Source: Codonopsis lanceolata (taxonomy: Eukaryota > Streptophyta > Magnoliopsida > Asterales > Campanulaceae). Taken from it: a stretch of DNA of 64,000 nt. Below, piece by piece: positions 21,101 through 32,894 of this stretch (position 1 is the stretch's first letter; each line of letters begins with the position of its first letter). The stretch spans positions 93,043,401 through 93,107,400 of the forward strand of contig CM028379.1 in NCBI GenBank assembly GCA_013146195.2, written 5' to 3'. The notes below the pieces were generated by a model. The model was given only the letters and a program-made list of their open reading frames with translations, was not told where the DNA came from and made no database searches. The translations under genes and the position numbers were made by a program.

Positions 21101-24100
21101 GATAAGTTGGAGAACAGTTTACTACTTTAGTAATCAATCAATCAACCACATATGAGCATGTAAGTTCAAACATTATCAGAAAATTTATGAAATGGAGAAA
21201 GGGTGTTGACCAGGTTTTAGAACTACTAATTCAAAGAAACAATCCGGGATATAAGTAAGAAACATCATAACCTGAGAGTTCTGGACAAGGACATCGATTG
21301 CAGCTAGATAAGGAGCTACTGTCAAGGTTTTATTCACAAAATGAACTTGATTTTGGATTTTCTTGGCTGCAACAAAGTTCCGAAGTTCTGTCTCAAACTT
21401 GGTTTGAACTGACATGTCACTCCCTACAATTAATGCATGTATCGATGGAACCTGTAACTTCTTTTCTTGGATCAGTTGCAAGCTCTCAAAAAAGGAACGC
21501 AGGAACAAGTCCTGTCCCTTTCCACGTGAAACACCTGCAATTCATTATAATACTGATCAGAAGAACTTATTACAGGTACTGATTAGAAGATATAAATGCA
21601 TAATAGAAGATAAGTACTTGACTACATTTCCTAAGATTTCTGTTTCACTACCAGCATCACAACTCTATGAAGCTAAAGTCGCACTAGTCTAAAATGTCAA
21701 TCATCTCTTCAAGTTCTTATAATTCCAACTCTTGACCTAAGAAGAAGTGTAGCAACATACAAACACACTCCAGAAATGCAAGGGAATGGAGGTAAACATA
21801 TCAATGTAAAAGGCATACTGTTTATAGCAGCAAAAAGTATATCTTCGTTTCGCACTCCGAGAGACTCCCTTACATGCTCCCGCAAAACTCTTTTTGCCAC
21901 ACTATCTTCAGCAACATCCATAAGTTCCATGCTGTTACCAAGGTGAACAACATAGGTCTTCGGCATTTTAATCCTGGAACGTGAAAAGAATATAAATTAG
22001 CACAAATAATATTTAGAGAAATAAGAAACAAATATCACATTTTATAATAAACAATCACTTTATAAAAAAAACCAAGTGCACAATGATAAGCAGAAGGCAG
22101 GAGGAAAAAAATGCACTAGAATACCAACACCTAGATTAGCAGGACCAGGCCCCAGCAAACCAGTCAGATATATGATCCAACCCTTTTTTATCCTTTTGGA
22201 CAAGACCTTCAGGTTCACCCACTCAGTGAATTTTTGCAAATATTTACTCATCAGAAAAAAAGATAAACAAATAAAACAAATACAGAGTGCATGAAGGCCA
22301 CATCACCTGCTTTGACACATTATTAGTATTAATCCTTGCTTGGGAAAATAAAAAAAGAAAAAAAACCCAGTAGACTGTCACCTCTTGTTATGGGGTCGAA
22401 TTAATCATAACCTTTCACAGATAGCAACGATTCCCCCATTGTCAATATCACTTATCATCCTTAAATTCCACATTATCCTCCCACTCTGACAAAAATCATT
22501 ACACTCCACAATTAATTTACTCATATCTAGGGCATCTTCATGACCTAGCAAATGAGGCCTAATTAAATAGCCTTGACTTCTGCATACTCAATACTAAAAG
22601 CTGGTAACATATAGTAGAAACTATGAGCATTAATATGAAAAATGTTTCATTTGACAGTCGACACATAAAATTGGATCAACCCGTGCTAGTTTATAACTAG
22701 CACGGGTTGACCCATATAGTTCGGTTAAAATGCCAGTGAAATGCAAGTCAAATTCCTATAGAGATCTACCAACAAGAAAAATGAGAACTACAAAATTTGG
22801 ACAACTTTATTAAGTATAACGTTGGCAATTAATTGCAGCCAAGGAAAATTTGTTTATAAGAGTTCAGAAGATCAGACCCCAAGGGGTGGGAGAGATGGCA
22901 AAGGCACTCAAGCAAAGACCTTGAGGTCATTGGTTCCAATCCCCACACCAACAAGGGGTCACACTTACCTATCAAAAAAAAAAAGAGTTCAGAACATCTA
23001 AATCAGAAATAGAAGCATACTTCAAGCGCTCTTGAGTCCTGTTCTTCCAATATTCAGTTGTTACATGGGAATCAATCATAGACCCAGCGACAAAAGGGAG
23101 GTGCTTGACATACTCCAGTTTGAAATAATGGCCTCGCATTTCATGGATCCACCATAAGACCTTTGGTAGAACACGAGGTACATTTTCATTTAGAACTGCA
23201 TCCAGCCACTTTCCGGCAACAGCAGTGTTTAAAACAACTAAATCAGCTTTCAAAGCTGTATCTATAGCTTCTCGACCCTTGGCAGAGAAAACCTAAAATG
23301 TATCAAAGGCAATGATCAGATGATAAGTGAAAAGGTTACTGAGAAGTGAGAACTAGTTGATGCACCACAGGCAGAATGGAGAGATCATATGCATTGTAAT
23401 GGACAACCGTTTTTGCAATTATCTTGCAATATGCTGGAGAATGTGGAGATCAAAACACAAAAGACAGCTTTTCAAGATACAATATCATAAACAAAGGATG
23501 TTATGCAATATTAGCACCAACTTTTCAAACTGCTAAAAGTAGTGAACTGTACATTCTAACATTTCTTTTTTCTTTTTCTTTAGAGAAATAGATAACATTT
23601 AGATTTCTCTGTACCATGTGGCTTCCCAAGGGATGAAACTCAATCTTATCATCACTCTTCATACTCGGAATGTACAATCAGATCAATAAACAAGTCATAA
23701 TAGAAATTAGTAAAAAAGAGGAAGTGTGATGTTAGAACCACACATGCACATCCACATCACTTCCTTTGACATCAACAAACATTTATTATTCAATGTTTTA
23801 GTTAACGAGAAACCTGTTCCATCCATCATAAGTTTCCGTTTCCAGAACTACTTCTATGAAAGCAGGGAGACCAAGAACATCACAGTTCAAATAATTCAAA
23901 CACAAAATATAAAATAGGAAGAAACAAGAATGCGAAAGAACTACTGGAAACTAATGAGTCAAATGACTTGCATTGCATATTGGAAGAAAATTCAATAAAA
24001 GTTCAGAAGAAACAGTAACTCTGACAAGAACAATGAAATGACTACAACATGCTGCTGCTTATGCATTAAAAGCTCCTCCTACAAGGCTTCCCTCCCCCTC

Positions 24101-24294
24101 GCCCCCGCAGCCAGAACAAGTACATCTTCAGAAGTAACTAAATTTCTACTTACCACTACCAAAACCATTCATGTCCAAATGATAACCTACTCCATTACTT
24201 GATTTAAACCAAAATCATCAGGGTCTGTTTTCCCTGCAAGGATTTAGGACTTCGGGTTCTGGTTTTTCACGTTTTCTCTCTTTGGCCCGACCAG

Positions 24295-24328
<34 letters not shown>

Positions 24329-27300
24329 TTTTTCTTCAATAATTACAAACGAAAATGCAAAACCTAAAAACCCCCCATGCCAAATACACACCAAGAAACA
24401 CAAGCATGAGCATCTCTTGTCGAAAGTGATGCAAGTCCCATTCAATGTTTTTCTTTCTAGCAAGTTCATGCCAAATTTCATTTAGCACTTATATCAAACC
24501 AAAAACAGTAAATTCAAGCATCAGGTTTTCACTTCGGCAATGCAGGATAGAAAAAACTTGAAGACCTCTACTGTATGGTTGTCTAACAGAAGAAACTAAA
24601 GCTCTACTACCTGTACATCAAAAACAAGAATGCCCAATCACATGTATGTGAAAATGGACCCATTGCCAACACGAAAAAGTATCAAAGAGTACTCTACCAA
24701 GCATAACATTAACTCAACTGGTAAGGGTGATTTTTATTTTATTTTTGATAAGTAAAGATTGTATTAATTACTACGCCAAAAAGGAAGGCGCAACCATGTA
24801 CACAGGGTGAATTGCATGGATCTTGTGGCACTATATAGTAACCACTGATAAATTTTAAGTTCCTATATATGTATTTATGGTCTCAGTCTTGATTTTGATC
24901 TTCTTACCATCAGGGGAACTATTGTCTTCATTTGAGTGTGTTTAAACCGTTAAATAAGTTTCTTTCTTAAAGTTTAACAGCAATATTCTCGACCTAATGA
25001 CATTCTAGTAGATTTCAGATGGGAGATAAAAGAACACAACAGATTTCTAATAAAATGCAGAGTGTCCTACCGTGTTACTACAGTAGACACCCAGGAATAT
25101 TCCCATGTATCTCAAACCCCTCTATGATGGTAAAGAAAAGCCCTTATCTAAAAATTATGCAAGTGAAAATACAAAAACCAAAATTGAAACGATACAGATG
25201 AATGTGGTAACAGCAAGAACGCATTCATGCATATGCAAAAAGTTAGGAAATAAAAGATTTACCTGTACTCCTCGGTTCGTCATTTTGTTCTCCAGGCTGT
25301 AAACAACCTCATCTGTTCCAGGTGGCTTCTGGTTCGTTATCCAACAAACCTCAGCACCAACACCTCTCAGTAGAAATGCTAGTTCCATCAATAATAATGG
25401 GCCGCCTGAAAATTTAAAAATAAGCAACTAGTAAAAAAAAGGGCAAACATACCCAATCACTGTTTCTAAGATCTCCAACATATATATATTAACACAATTA
25501 TAAAAAGGCTCCATTTTCTGGCTTTCATTTTAAACTTAATTTGTACATTCAGTTTTGAAACTTTATCAAACTTCACAAGAAGCTTGGTTGCCTGTTTTGT
25601 ACATTGTTTCCCGCAATGCTGATAGTAGTTGGAATTACTATAAAGGTACTTTATATCTTAATTACACACCTTGTTTCAAACTTCAGACAGTGACAAATAA
25701 AATATTTCCAAACCGAAGTCTAAACAGCCCAAAGAGTACTAGATAGAGAGGACATAAAGAGAAAATATGTCTGCCAAAATACAAATGAGCGGCTTGTTCA
25801 GACTCTTTTCTTCTGGTGCTACGAGTCTGATCCTGGTTCTGATAACTCTTTTGTAAATTGTTTGGACAGATTTATGATTAGCTAGGCCTTATCTCGATTG
25901 TAAACTTCCGGTGTACATAGGATGCGTCACCTTTTTGACGCACTTTAATGTATTTATTACTTATCAAAAAAAAAAATGATTTGGTAGGTAAATTGTAAAT
26001 TGTTTTTATCCACAATTTAAAACAAAACAACATTAGATAATTGAACTAATGACGTACATTAGGTTAAGTACTTTTAACTTCAATGGCTAATGGAGGTCGA
26101 AAGTTCCACAATTGCTACTTGGTACAAACTCATAGATATGTTTCAAAAGAGTTATAAAAAACATTTAGCAAGTGTGCAAAGACGAGTGAATTGGAGACTT
26201 GTGCAAACAACTTATATATCACCAAGAGTCAAACTAGTATTTCGCAGTTGTCTACTTTCCTTGGTTACTTAATCTCGAAACATTATTTGCAAGCTTTTTC
26301 TACATCCGACCAAACATTTTTCTACCAGAATACCAGGATAAAAGACAAAATAGCGATTCCCCAAGCATACGCATATACACATGTTTATGCCCATATTTAT
26401 ATATACACACACACACTGGGACATTTATGTGGGGAAAAATTAATGAAACCAGATAACTTGAAAGGGATATTTATAGAAATCGATATATTAGTCAAAGAAA
26501 AAAAAAGGCTTTCTTTTGGAAGAATAGCGTGGTAAAATTAACTCAGCATGGCCTTTCTCTCCACTAATTTGGATCAGTGCATACTTATTGCAATTAATAT
26601 ACATCCATAACAAGATGATTGTATCCTTCTTAAATCTTGGTTACGTTGTTAGTTTTGGTCTTTCTCTATCTCTAACATTGCTTTTGATATTGCTATCTAT
26701 ACTCATTCTGATTAGCGCCTTACTATGTCCAAACATCTTTTAGAAATTTCCTCTTGTTTTATCTCATACAGGAGCTACATTTGTTGTCACAAGAATGTGT
26801 TCAATTTGCATTCTCCCTTTCAAGTTTTATTACATATTCATCTGAAACTTCTCATCTCGCCTCATTTTATGCATACACTCTTTATTGCACAAGTTTTTAG
26901 AGAAATTGGCTACGTAAGTGGAACTTAAATTATACAACTATGTTTCATGTCTATCCTATAGGCATTTTCAGGAGCCAAAAAACTTAATGAAAACTATATT
27001 AACCATTTGAGTTAAGTTATATTATGCAATTGAAGAAATAATTCAATCTACTGCTTTCCTTTCCCATAGATGCAAATTTACATCCCACTGAGAAAGTTTG
27101 CAATCTACTATATACCAAGCAAAACAAAGAGAACTCCCATTTGGAATTCAGAAGTACCGTCAAATACAAAGTGTTAAACCGTTTAGTTCGCGCCATAAAT
27201 CATGCATCTTTAACACGAAAAAACTTCTCTTTTATCAAGTGTACTAAAAAGGCCTCAGTGGCAGGAGATCCTAGTTAACCAAGTCATGCTACAAAAGGAA

Positions 27301-28369
27301 CCATGATATGCAAACCAGTATGAGCTAGTATTACATCGACAAACTATCAAAAACTTTGTGGTGTACTAAATCCACATTCTTGACAGCACTTGTAAAGCCT
27401 CACATGCTCGACGCAGATTCTTGACACAAAGCATTTTGACAGGATAAGACAAATAAATGGCCAGCGTTTATATGGCTGAATATGCATCAACTGAAGTGCA
27501 TTGGACACTCTTTTCCTTTACTTTCCATTGATTGCAGTGACCTTTGAAGGTCACTGTTCATTTACAATGTGATTCTTCTTTTTCTCTTCCTTTTCCATTG
27601 ATTTCACTCTACACTCTTTTTTTTTGATAAGTGATTTCACTCTACACTCTTGATTACTCTAAATAAATTTCAATTCCTTAGTAAGGCACCAATTAACTAG
27701 TTACTCGAATTAAAGTCAGACCACATTTATCTATACACTCTGCTACCAATAACATAGATTTACACTTGATTAACTAGACACATAGACGCTCAGTTGCATG
27801 CATATTCATAAGCCAAGCCTAAGTAGTCCAAGTTTCAGCTAATAGAACAGGATCCGTACATCACTGGCATAAGTAGAAAAGGCCTGCTAAAATTTTAAGC
27901 TCCTGGAAGAGGACACAAACTTGATCATCGAAGAAAAGTGCATGAGAAAGCTATAACTTGTGATACATTTGCCATGAGGGCACATAGACAATAATTTCCC
28001 AATTGAAGATTCATTCCAAAAATTTGACAGAAACTTCAAATAGAAGTGCTTCAACGTCAATCAACTAAACAGAAATCGAAAAAAAAAAAGGTTACCAGAC
28101 AGAGAGAGTTCATGCGACACCAGTAAAACAAGCTTGGACTTCATGAAACTGAGCGGACTAGCAACAGCTCCTCGGATCTGCGGAGGCGCGAAACTCGACC
28201 GCGTACCTGCCGTTGCTCCGGCGACATCGAATTGGTGATCACAAGAGGAATCGAACGCGGCTCTGATGACGAAGGCAATAGCGGTTGTGACGGAAAGCAT
28301 GGCCAAGAGCACCAATAGCCATCGCTTCTGAAAGAACAAGGTCAGTCCGGCAGCCGAATGCTTCGCCAT
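18177..28369 (-). CDS. GT4-type glycosyltransferase, type II membrane protein, 475 aa
   Basis: Seven coding exons on the minus strand: 28369-28096, 25405-25263, 23292-23021, 21973-21819, 21534-21272, 18925-18863 and 18434-18177. All have GT..AG borders and phases add up to 475 codons. Residues 1-16 are cytosolic, 17-35 (WLLVLLAMLSVTTAIAFVI) form a signal anchor, and the rest is lumenal. GGPLLLMEL (92-100) is the donor-side glycine loop of GT-B folds, SVSRGKGQD (282-290) opens the C-terminal domain, and ECFGRITIE (373-381) is the EX7E nucleotide-sugar motif of family GT4. The C-terminus is basic. It resembles an uncharacterised plant glycosyltransferase group (Arabidopsis At1g75420/At1g19710, from memory); substrate unknown, probably Golgi. 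The start has good context (ATCCATGGCG). No disabling change seen. Introns of up to 2.7 kb carry many transposons. Confidence 0.92.
19148..19773. mobile_element. hAT-like non-autonomous element, GGTTCGGTT-rich
   Basis: 626-bp element in intron 5 of the glycosyltransferase gene. Ends are TTAGGGGTGTAA on the left and its complement on the right. The flanks AATAGAAT (19140-19147) and AATAGATA (19774-19781) form an imperfect 8-bp TSD. Subterminal regions are filled with GGTTCGGTTTGGTT motifs in inverted array (19162-19312 and 19628-19760), a known layout of abundant plant hAT MITEs. Interior is AT-rich and non-coding. Confidence 0.8.
19990..20111. mobile_element. Stowaway-like MITE (122 bp)
   Basis: TA duplications at 19988-19989 and 20112-20113. 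About 38-bp terminal inverted repeats: left CACCCTTGTCCCTAAATGAG.., right (complement) CTATCCCTGTCCCTAAACGA... It would fold into a hairpin. Located in intron 5 of the glycosyltransferase gene. Confidence 0.8.
20169..20536. mobile_element. hAT-like MITE (368 bp) with perfect 8-bp TSD
   Basis: Bounded by the perfect direct repeat CTGACAAC at 20161-20168 and 20537-20544. Ends are TAGAGCTG on the left and CAGCCCTA on the right, a short imperfect terminal inverted repeat. Interior is rich in AAGCTTGAGC / GCTCGAGCTT words in both orientations. No coding capacity. It sits in intron 5 of the glycosyltransferase gene. Confidence 0.85.
22676..22710. repeat. Perfect 16-bp-arm palindrome
   Basis: TCAACCCGTGCTAGTT, three loop bases (TAT), then the exact complement AACTAGCACGGGTTGA. 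Located in an intron of the glycosyltransferase gene. Function unknown; the CGTGCTAGT word is reminiscent of Helitron 3' ends, but no other Helitron feature is present nearby. Confidence 0.85.
22874..22982 (+). mobile_element. tRNA-derived SINE (109 bp) in intron 3 of the glycosyltransferase gene
   Basis: Flanked by a 16-bp TSD with one mismatch: AAGAGTTCAGAAGATC at 22858-22873 and AAGAGTTCAGAACATC at 22983-22998. The body has an A-box-like GATGGCAAAGGC, a B-box GGTTCCAATCC, and ends TTACCTATC plus an A-tail. That tail mimics the TTACTTATC-An end of the LINEs in this window. The right TSD ends only 22 bases from the exon 3 border (minus strand donor), so the insertion is very close to a 5' splice site. 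Confidence 0.85.
24296..24324. repeat. (CT)n microsatellite
   Basis: Perfect CT dinucleotide run of about 29 bases in intron 2 of the glycosyltransferase gene. Confidence 0.9.
24738..24815 (-). mobile_element. LINE 3'-end fragment
   Basis: On the minus strand this reads CCCTGTGTACATGGTTGCGC.., a GCGCC..TTTTTGGCG stem, then ..TTTACTTATC and an A-rich tail, the typical 3' terminus of plant L1-type LINEs. Everything 5' of it is missing. Just to its left, 24700-24730 carries an A-box-like TTAACTCAACTGGTAAGG that could be a SINE relic. Confidence 0.55.
25790..25975 (+). mobile_element. LINE 3'-end fragment
   Basis: Ends GGATGCGTCACCTTTTTGAC.. ..TTATTACTTATC followed by A11, matching the 3' end of the larger LINE at 12555. 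It is non-coding and 5'-truncated. A possible TSD is TGTAAATTGTTT around 25853 and 25996, but the fit with the tail is imprecise. It lies in intron 1 of the glycosyltransferase gene, upstream of exon 2. Confidence 0.6.
27618..27632 (-). mobile_element. Minimal LINE/SINE insertion of 15 bp with 18-bp TSD
   Basis: GATTTCACTCTACACTCT occurs at 27600-27617 and again, identically, at 27633-27650. The 15 bases between them, TTTTTTTTGATAAGT, are the complement of ACTTATC-A8, the exact 3' tip of the LINEs in this window. The simplest reading is target-primed reverse transcription that aborted after copying the tail. It lies in intron 1 of the glycosyltransferase gene. Confidence 0.75.
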
Positions 28370-29167
28370 GGATACTGCTGCTGCTGCTAGGGTTTGAGAA
28401 CGCGATAGTGATCAGTCTAGGCGGTTTCGGCATTGTAGAGCGTGAGGATTCGGATCCGAGTGGTGAATTGTGCACATCTGGCTTTGAAGAAATTGCCACT
28501 TGGAAAGAGGCTTTGGCTTTAGCTTTGGGATTTGAACAGGAAACTTTACCTTGTTCGAGGACTGTAATAGGAAATCGATTTCAAAAAGTTAGGTTTTCAG
28601 TAATTGAATATGAATATGAATATGAATCGGGGGATGACGGGGTGTGAACATTCAAAGCTTTTTCAGTTGGCACTTCTGCAGTAGTAGAAGACTGTTCGTG
28701 CTGAGTGTCGATTAACGTCACTGACAAATTTGGGGAAGGAACAGTTTAAGCGGGGACAAATATGATGAGGAAACGCTTTCAATTTACCAAAAGAGCCCTG
28801 TCATGTTTTTTTGTCTTTGTTTTCCTTTTATGTAAAGTCATTTTCAACTTGCACCATACTTTTTGGTTAATCTAATTGTTTTTAAATAAATGTTCCTTTA
28901 CTTTCTTAGAAATTGTGAAATGGGAAAGAAAAATGATTTCAATGATTTAATAGCGCTCTCCATCCTGGATAAAGAGTCTCCGTTTGAAATTTAAACTGTT
29001 TTAAAAAAAATGATATTTTTAGTAATTTATTAGTAATAAAATAACATTTTTATTTCTTAATTTTTGAAAGTGAATCATTTAAATGAAACATCTCAAAATG
29101 AAATAGTGAATTATGTACTCGGAACGGAAAGAGTATTTACTAGTATGAACTAGATGCTTGGATTGAA

Positions 29168-29171
<4 letters not shown>

Positions 29172-29236
<65 letters not shown>
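29172..29236. repeat. Compound (AT)n(GT)n microsatellite
   Basis: About 33 bases of AT followed directly by about 32 bases of GT, about 0.8 kb upstream of the glycosyltransferase start codon. Confidence 0.95.
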
Positions 29237-29237
<1 letters not shown>

Positions 29238-30368
29238 ATCTAAAAAAAGAAATATCACGCCAAAACTTTTTTCCCAAAAATAGAAGGTTCTTCATTTATT
29301 AAATTTAATATAGGTACAACTTTGCATGCTATCTGAAAATAATTAAATGTATCATTACACTTTACACTAATCCATATAAAAAGTCTTTTTACATTTTTGA
29401 TACTTGTGTCAATCATACCTGTAAGCATCATTCAAATTTCAAAAGTCTTATTGTATTGTACACGAGAAATATATATATTGTATTCATTTGTCCAATATAT
29501 ATGGTTTAGCTTTGGCATTTTACTTCAAAAAAAAATTCTTCATTTCATGTTAAAATACATTCACTTGGTGTTTACTCAGATCTTTAAAAAAATAAATTAA
29601 ATCAATCTAGAAAGTTAGGATCTATATTTATAATTTTATTTTCTTAAAAATAAAGTTATGTATTTCTCATAGATTACATATCCAAAAATTTCGGATCTAC
29701 ATCTATACTTTAAGTAAGCAGGTCTAAAAAACTAAATGATGTAAAAATAAATTAACAAAATTGAAATAATTTGTCAATATATAATTTAGGAAAATTCCAG
29801 CTCTAAAATTGACAAGCTCAAACTATCCTGATATATGAAAAAAAAAAAATTAAAACGAAACTAATTAAAATGTTAAGTCCTATATTTTAATATATATTTT
29901 CTTTGAATTCGTGCCAACTCCGGTGATTAATATCCATCAACAGGAAGAGGGGTATTTTAGGAAGAAATAAAAAATAGGCTTATGCGGTTGGATAAAAAAT
30001 AGCGCACCTGAGAGGTTATAAATTCCAAAAAAAGACTAGCTCACAATTATTCATTTTATTACTAATGGACTACTAAAAGTATCTTTTTTTTTCAAAAGTT
30101 TGACTTTTAAATAAGAACTATTTACCTGGAACAGAGAGAGTACGTAATTAACATGGTATTTAATGACCTTTTTTTTGCCAACAGTACATATTATTGTCTT
30201 TTTCTATTAGATGATATTTAATCAACAAATATATACTTTTTCCTCATTTTATTGTTTGGTTGTAAACACAAAATGATAGAGGAATGGAATTAAGTCTTTG
30301 AAAAATGATTTACGTAAATTAAAGAATCAAATATATACACATAACTCACAATATCACTGGTCATAAAA

Positions 30369-30940
30369 ATGGGAAGCTTTAACTTGGAGGTCACTTTGAT
30401 GAGCTCGACCCAAATCTGGTCACGAGCCAAGCACATGTGTCTTCACGTGATAATCACCCGAGCACGATCAACTGGGTTGAGCATAGCAAATCCCTTCCGA
30501 TCAGGAATCCTTTTACAAGTCTGTCCGAGCAAAGAGCAAAGCTGCCTGAACAGACAGATACTCAGCCCTGAACACAACTAGTGGATAATGCTCATGTCCA
30601 AGATTTTAGCCACGACCCATCATTTACGCAGTCAATCCACATTTATGGCCATAAAGGACTAAAATCTCTCTGGATTTCACTCCTAAATGGTTATATATAC
30701 CCCATAATGCCTCATTTGAAAGGTACGTTCACTTACACACACCGAAACTTTGTCATTTTGATTTCTACAAACTTAAGACTTACTCTCACGCCAAAGGGGT
30801 TTCGCGAGGCTCTGCCTTACATTTTTTCTAAGGTATCTTTCTTTTGATAGGTTTCATCAAGTTCATACCTTTATATAAGCTCAGATATCCTACGATCTAC
30901 GAAGAACGACCAAGCACCAATTTGTGTAGCAACACACTTG
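30369..30940 (+). mobile_element. Possible LTR fragment of a gypsy-like element
   Basis: GC-richer than its surroundings, with a promoter-like TATATATACCCC at about 30692 followed by CCTCATTTGAAAGGTACG, a layout often seen in plant gypsy LTRs. No terminal repeats or TSD could be fixed, and there is no coding sequence. It could instead be another repeat. Confidence 0.35.
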
Positions 30941-31053
30941 AAACTCCTTATGCTACTAATGGAACTATTTATTTGATTTGATATTATTGAGATTAGATTA
31001 ATACTTACGTCTAATATTAGCAATAACACATCAAAGGAATATCAAGTGACCTT

Positions 31054-31885
31054 TGTTGGAATATTGGGTCAATATTTTATATGTGAATTGTGAAGTCACC
31101 ACAAAAAGAGTCTAAACCCACATTGAAAATATACTAGAAAGTATTCTAGTTGATATAGTACGTGGGATGTCATGGAAAGTAATATTTAAGTTACAGGTCA
31201 TGTAGCCATGTCTTGCGTAATAGCTAGCTTTCGAGGCGCACTTTGCACTTCGCATCGTTGCGATTGGAGCCTTTCCATTTTATGGAGGTAGTACACGGCA
31301 GTGGGCTTAAAGAGGCTGGCAAGCGTGACTCGTCGCTGGACCAACGCACCTCTTCAAATTGTAGGCGGCAATTCCAAGTAACTCGAACAGGCACACTACT
31401 TCGATGCTGGGCGCGCGGCAGTAGTCTTGAGTGGGCAGCTGTCACTCAAACAGACACGTCCAGGTCCACTGAACATGCCACATGTTACATCCTCTGTGAA
31501 CAGACTAGACCTAGACTATATAAAGACCCCTCTTCCAGTCATTCAGGTCATCGAAGTAACAAGGGAATTATCTCAGTGTAAAATCTAAAAATCAAAAGTG
31601 TTGTTTCTAAAAGAAATCTAGTTTTCTTTTCTTCATCATTCTTTTTCCTATTTTGTGAAAGATTGAAAAGCAAGTCATATCATTTGGTTCGTTCGCCAAA
31701 GGTTAGTAAGTACAAGTCTAACTTTTGGAAGAAACGTTATCTTGGGAGACAATTGTCGATCATCCGTTTGCACCGTTACAGAGGTAATATTTGTTTTAAG
31801 GAGATTTGCCTTGGCATACCTCGTTTCAATACTTCATTTAGAAATATATTTTGAAGATACTAAGACAAACAAATATTTACCAACA
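31054..31885 (+). repeat. Copia 5' LTR
   Basis: 832 bp, TGTTGG..CCAACA, with TATATAAAG at 31517-31525 as the likely promoter. Relative to the 3' LTR it lacks 138 bp, and the gap is bordered by the same pentamer GCTTT, consistent with a microhomology deletion at about 31230. Confidence 0.93.
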
Positions 31886-31949
31886 ATCTTAAGACAAATA
31901 GTTTCATGTATTTATTTTTGTTTATCTTATACTTTATCTCCCTTCTAAT

Positions 31950-32839
31950 TTGATTTTTTGTCTCGTTATAGAAATAACTAATGGAAATGAATCCACTAGT
32001 GAAACCGTTGCAACCACGAATGTGTTTGCAAGCACTTCAAGTGCAAATCAACTTGTTATGCCACCGACCTCGCAGTACAAGAAACCAGAAAAGTTCAATG
32101 GGATTGATTTCAAGTGTTGGCAACAGAAAATGTAGTTCTATCTCACAACGTTTGGATTGGTAAAATTATTGCGTGATGAATGTCCTGTAGCAGAAGGTAC
32201 AATAGACAAGGTAACACAATTGGCTATTGATGCATGGAAACATGCGAATTACCTATGCCAAACTACATCTTGAATGGACTAGACAACACATTGTGTAATG
32301 TGTACTACTCCATTCAAAATGGAAAAGGACTTTGGGAATCTCTCGACAAGAAATACAAAACCGAAGATGTTGGAACAAAGAAATTCTTCGTTGCAAAATT
32401 TTTGGATTTTAAAATGATTGATTCTAAAACTGTAATGAATCAGATTGACGAGGTGCAAGATCTATTGCATAACATTGAAGCTGAAGGCATGCAATTGAAC
32501 GAGTCTTTCCAAATTACATGTATGATCGAGAAGTTGCCTCTTTCATGGAGAGATTTCAAAAACTATCTCAAGCACAAGCGCAAGGAGATGTCAATGAAAG
32601 ACTTGCTTATTCGTCTTCTTATTGAAGAGGACAATCGTGGTGCAGAAAAGAGAGCCGCTGCACGGAACATGGAAGTAAAGGCTAACATGGTTGAAGACTC
32701 CAAACCTAAGAACAACAAAAGAAAGTGTGATGACTCTTCTAAGAACAAGAAGACAAGTAATGACAGCACAACAAGCGCTTCAAGTTCAAAGGGGACTGCT
32801 ACAATTGTGGGAAAGTGGTCACCGGTGAAAGATTGTTGA
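31950..32839 (+). pseudogene. Copia gag, broken
   Basis: A UBN2-type gag is readable in pieces: KKPEKFNGIDFKCWQQKM, a stop at 32133-32135, then from 32234 LPMPNYILNGL.., YNVYYSIQNGKGLWESLDKK-like, VMNQIDEVQDLL.., and ..PLSWRDFKNYLKHKRKEMS. The zinc knuckle that should follow (CYNCGKxGHxxKDC) is destroyed by one-base indels around 32800; only its final KDC remains, directly before a stop. In the family, gag forms the virus-like particle. Confidence 0.85.
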
Positions 32840-32894
32840 AGCAAGAAGAAAAAGCCTCCCCAAGCAAATATGACAAAAGTGGATACTCTCTCGT

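Larger units (their letters stand above)
28370..31048. other. Upstream region of the glycosyltransferase gene and spacer
   Basis: The first ~300 bases are GC-richer and probably hold the 5' UTR and core promoter of the minus-strand glycosyltransferase gene. There is a short CAG/CTG run at about 28375-28388. The remainder is AT-rich, with an (AT)n(GT)n microsatellite at 29172-29236 and an LTR-like segment at 30369-30940. No gene is supported. Confidence 0.5.

Noticed and set aside
30369..30847. Adjacent frames of 70 and 88 codons
   Set aside because: Low-quality composition and a repeat-like setting; better explained as part of an LTR fragment.
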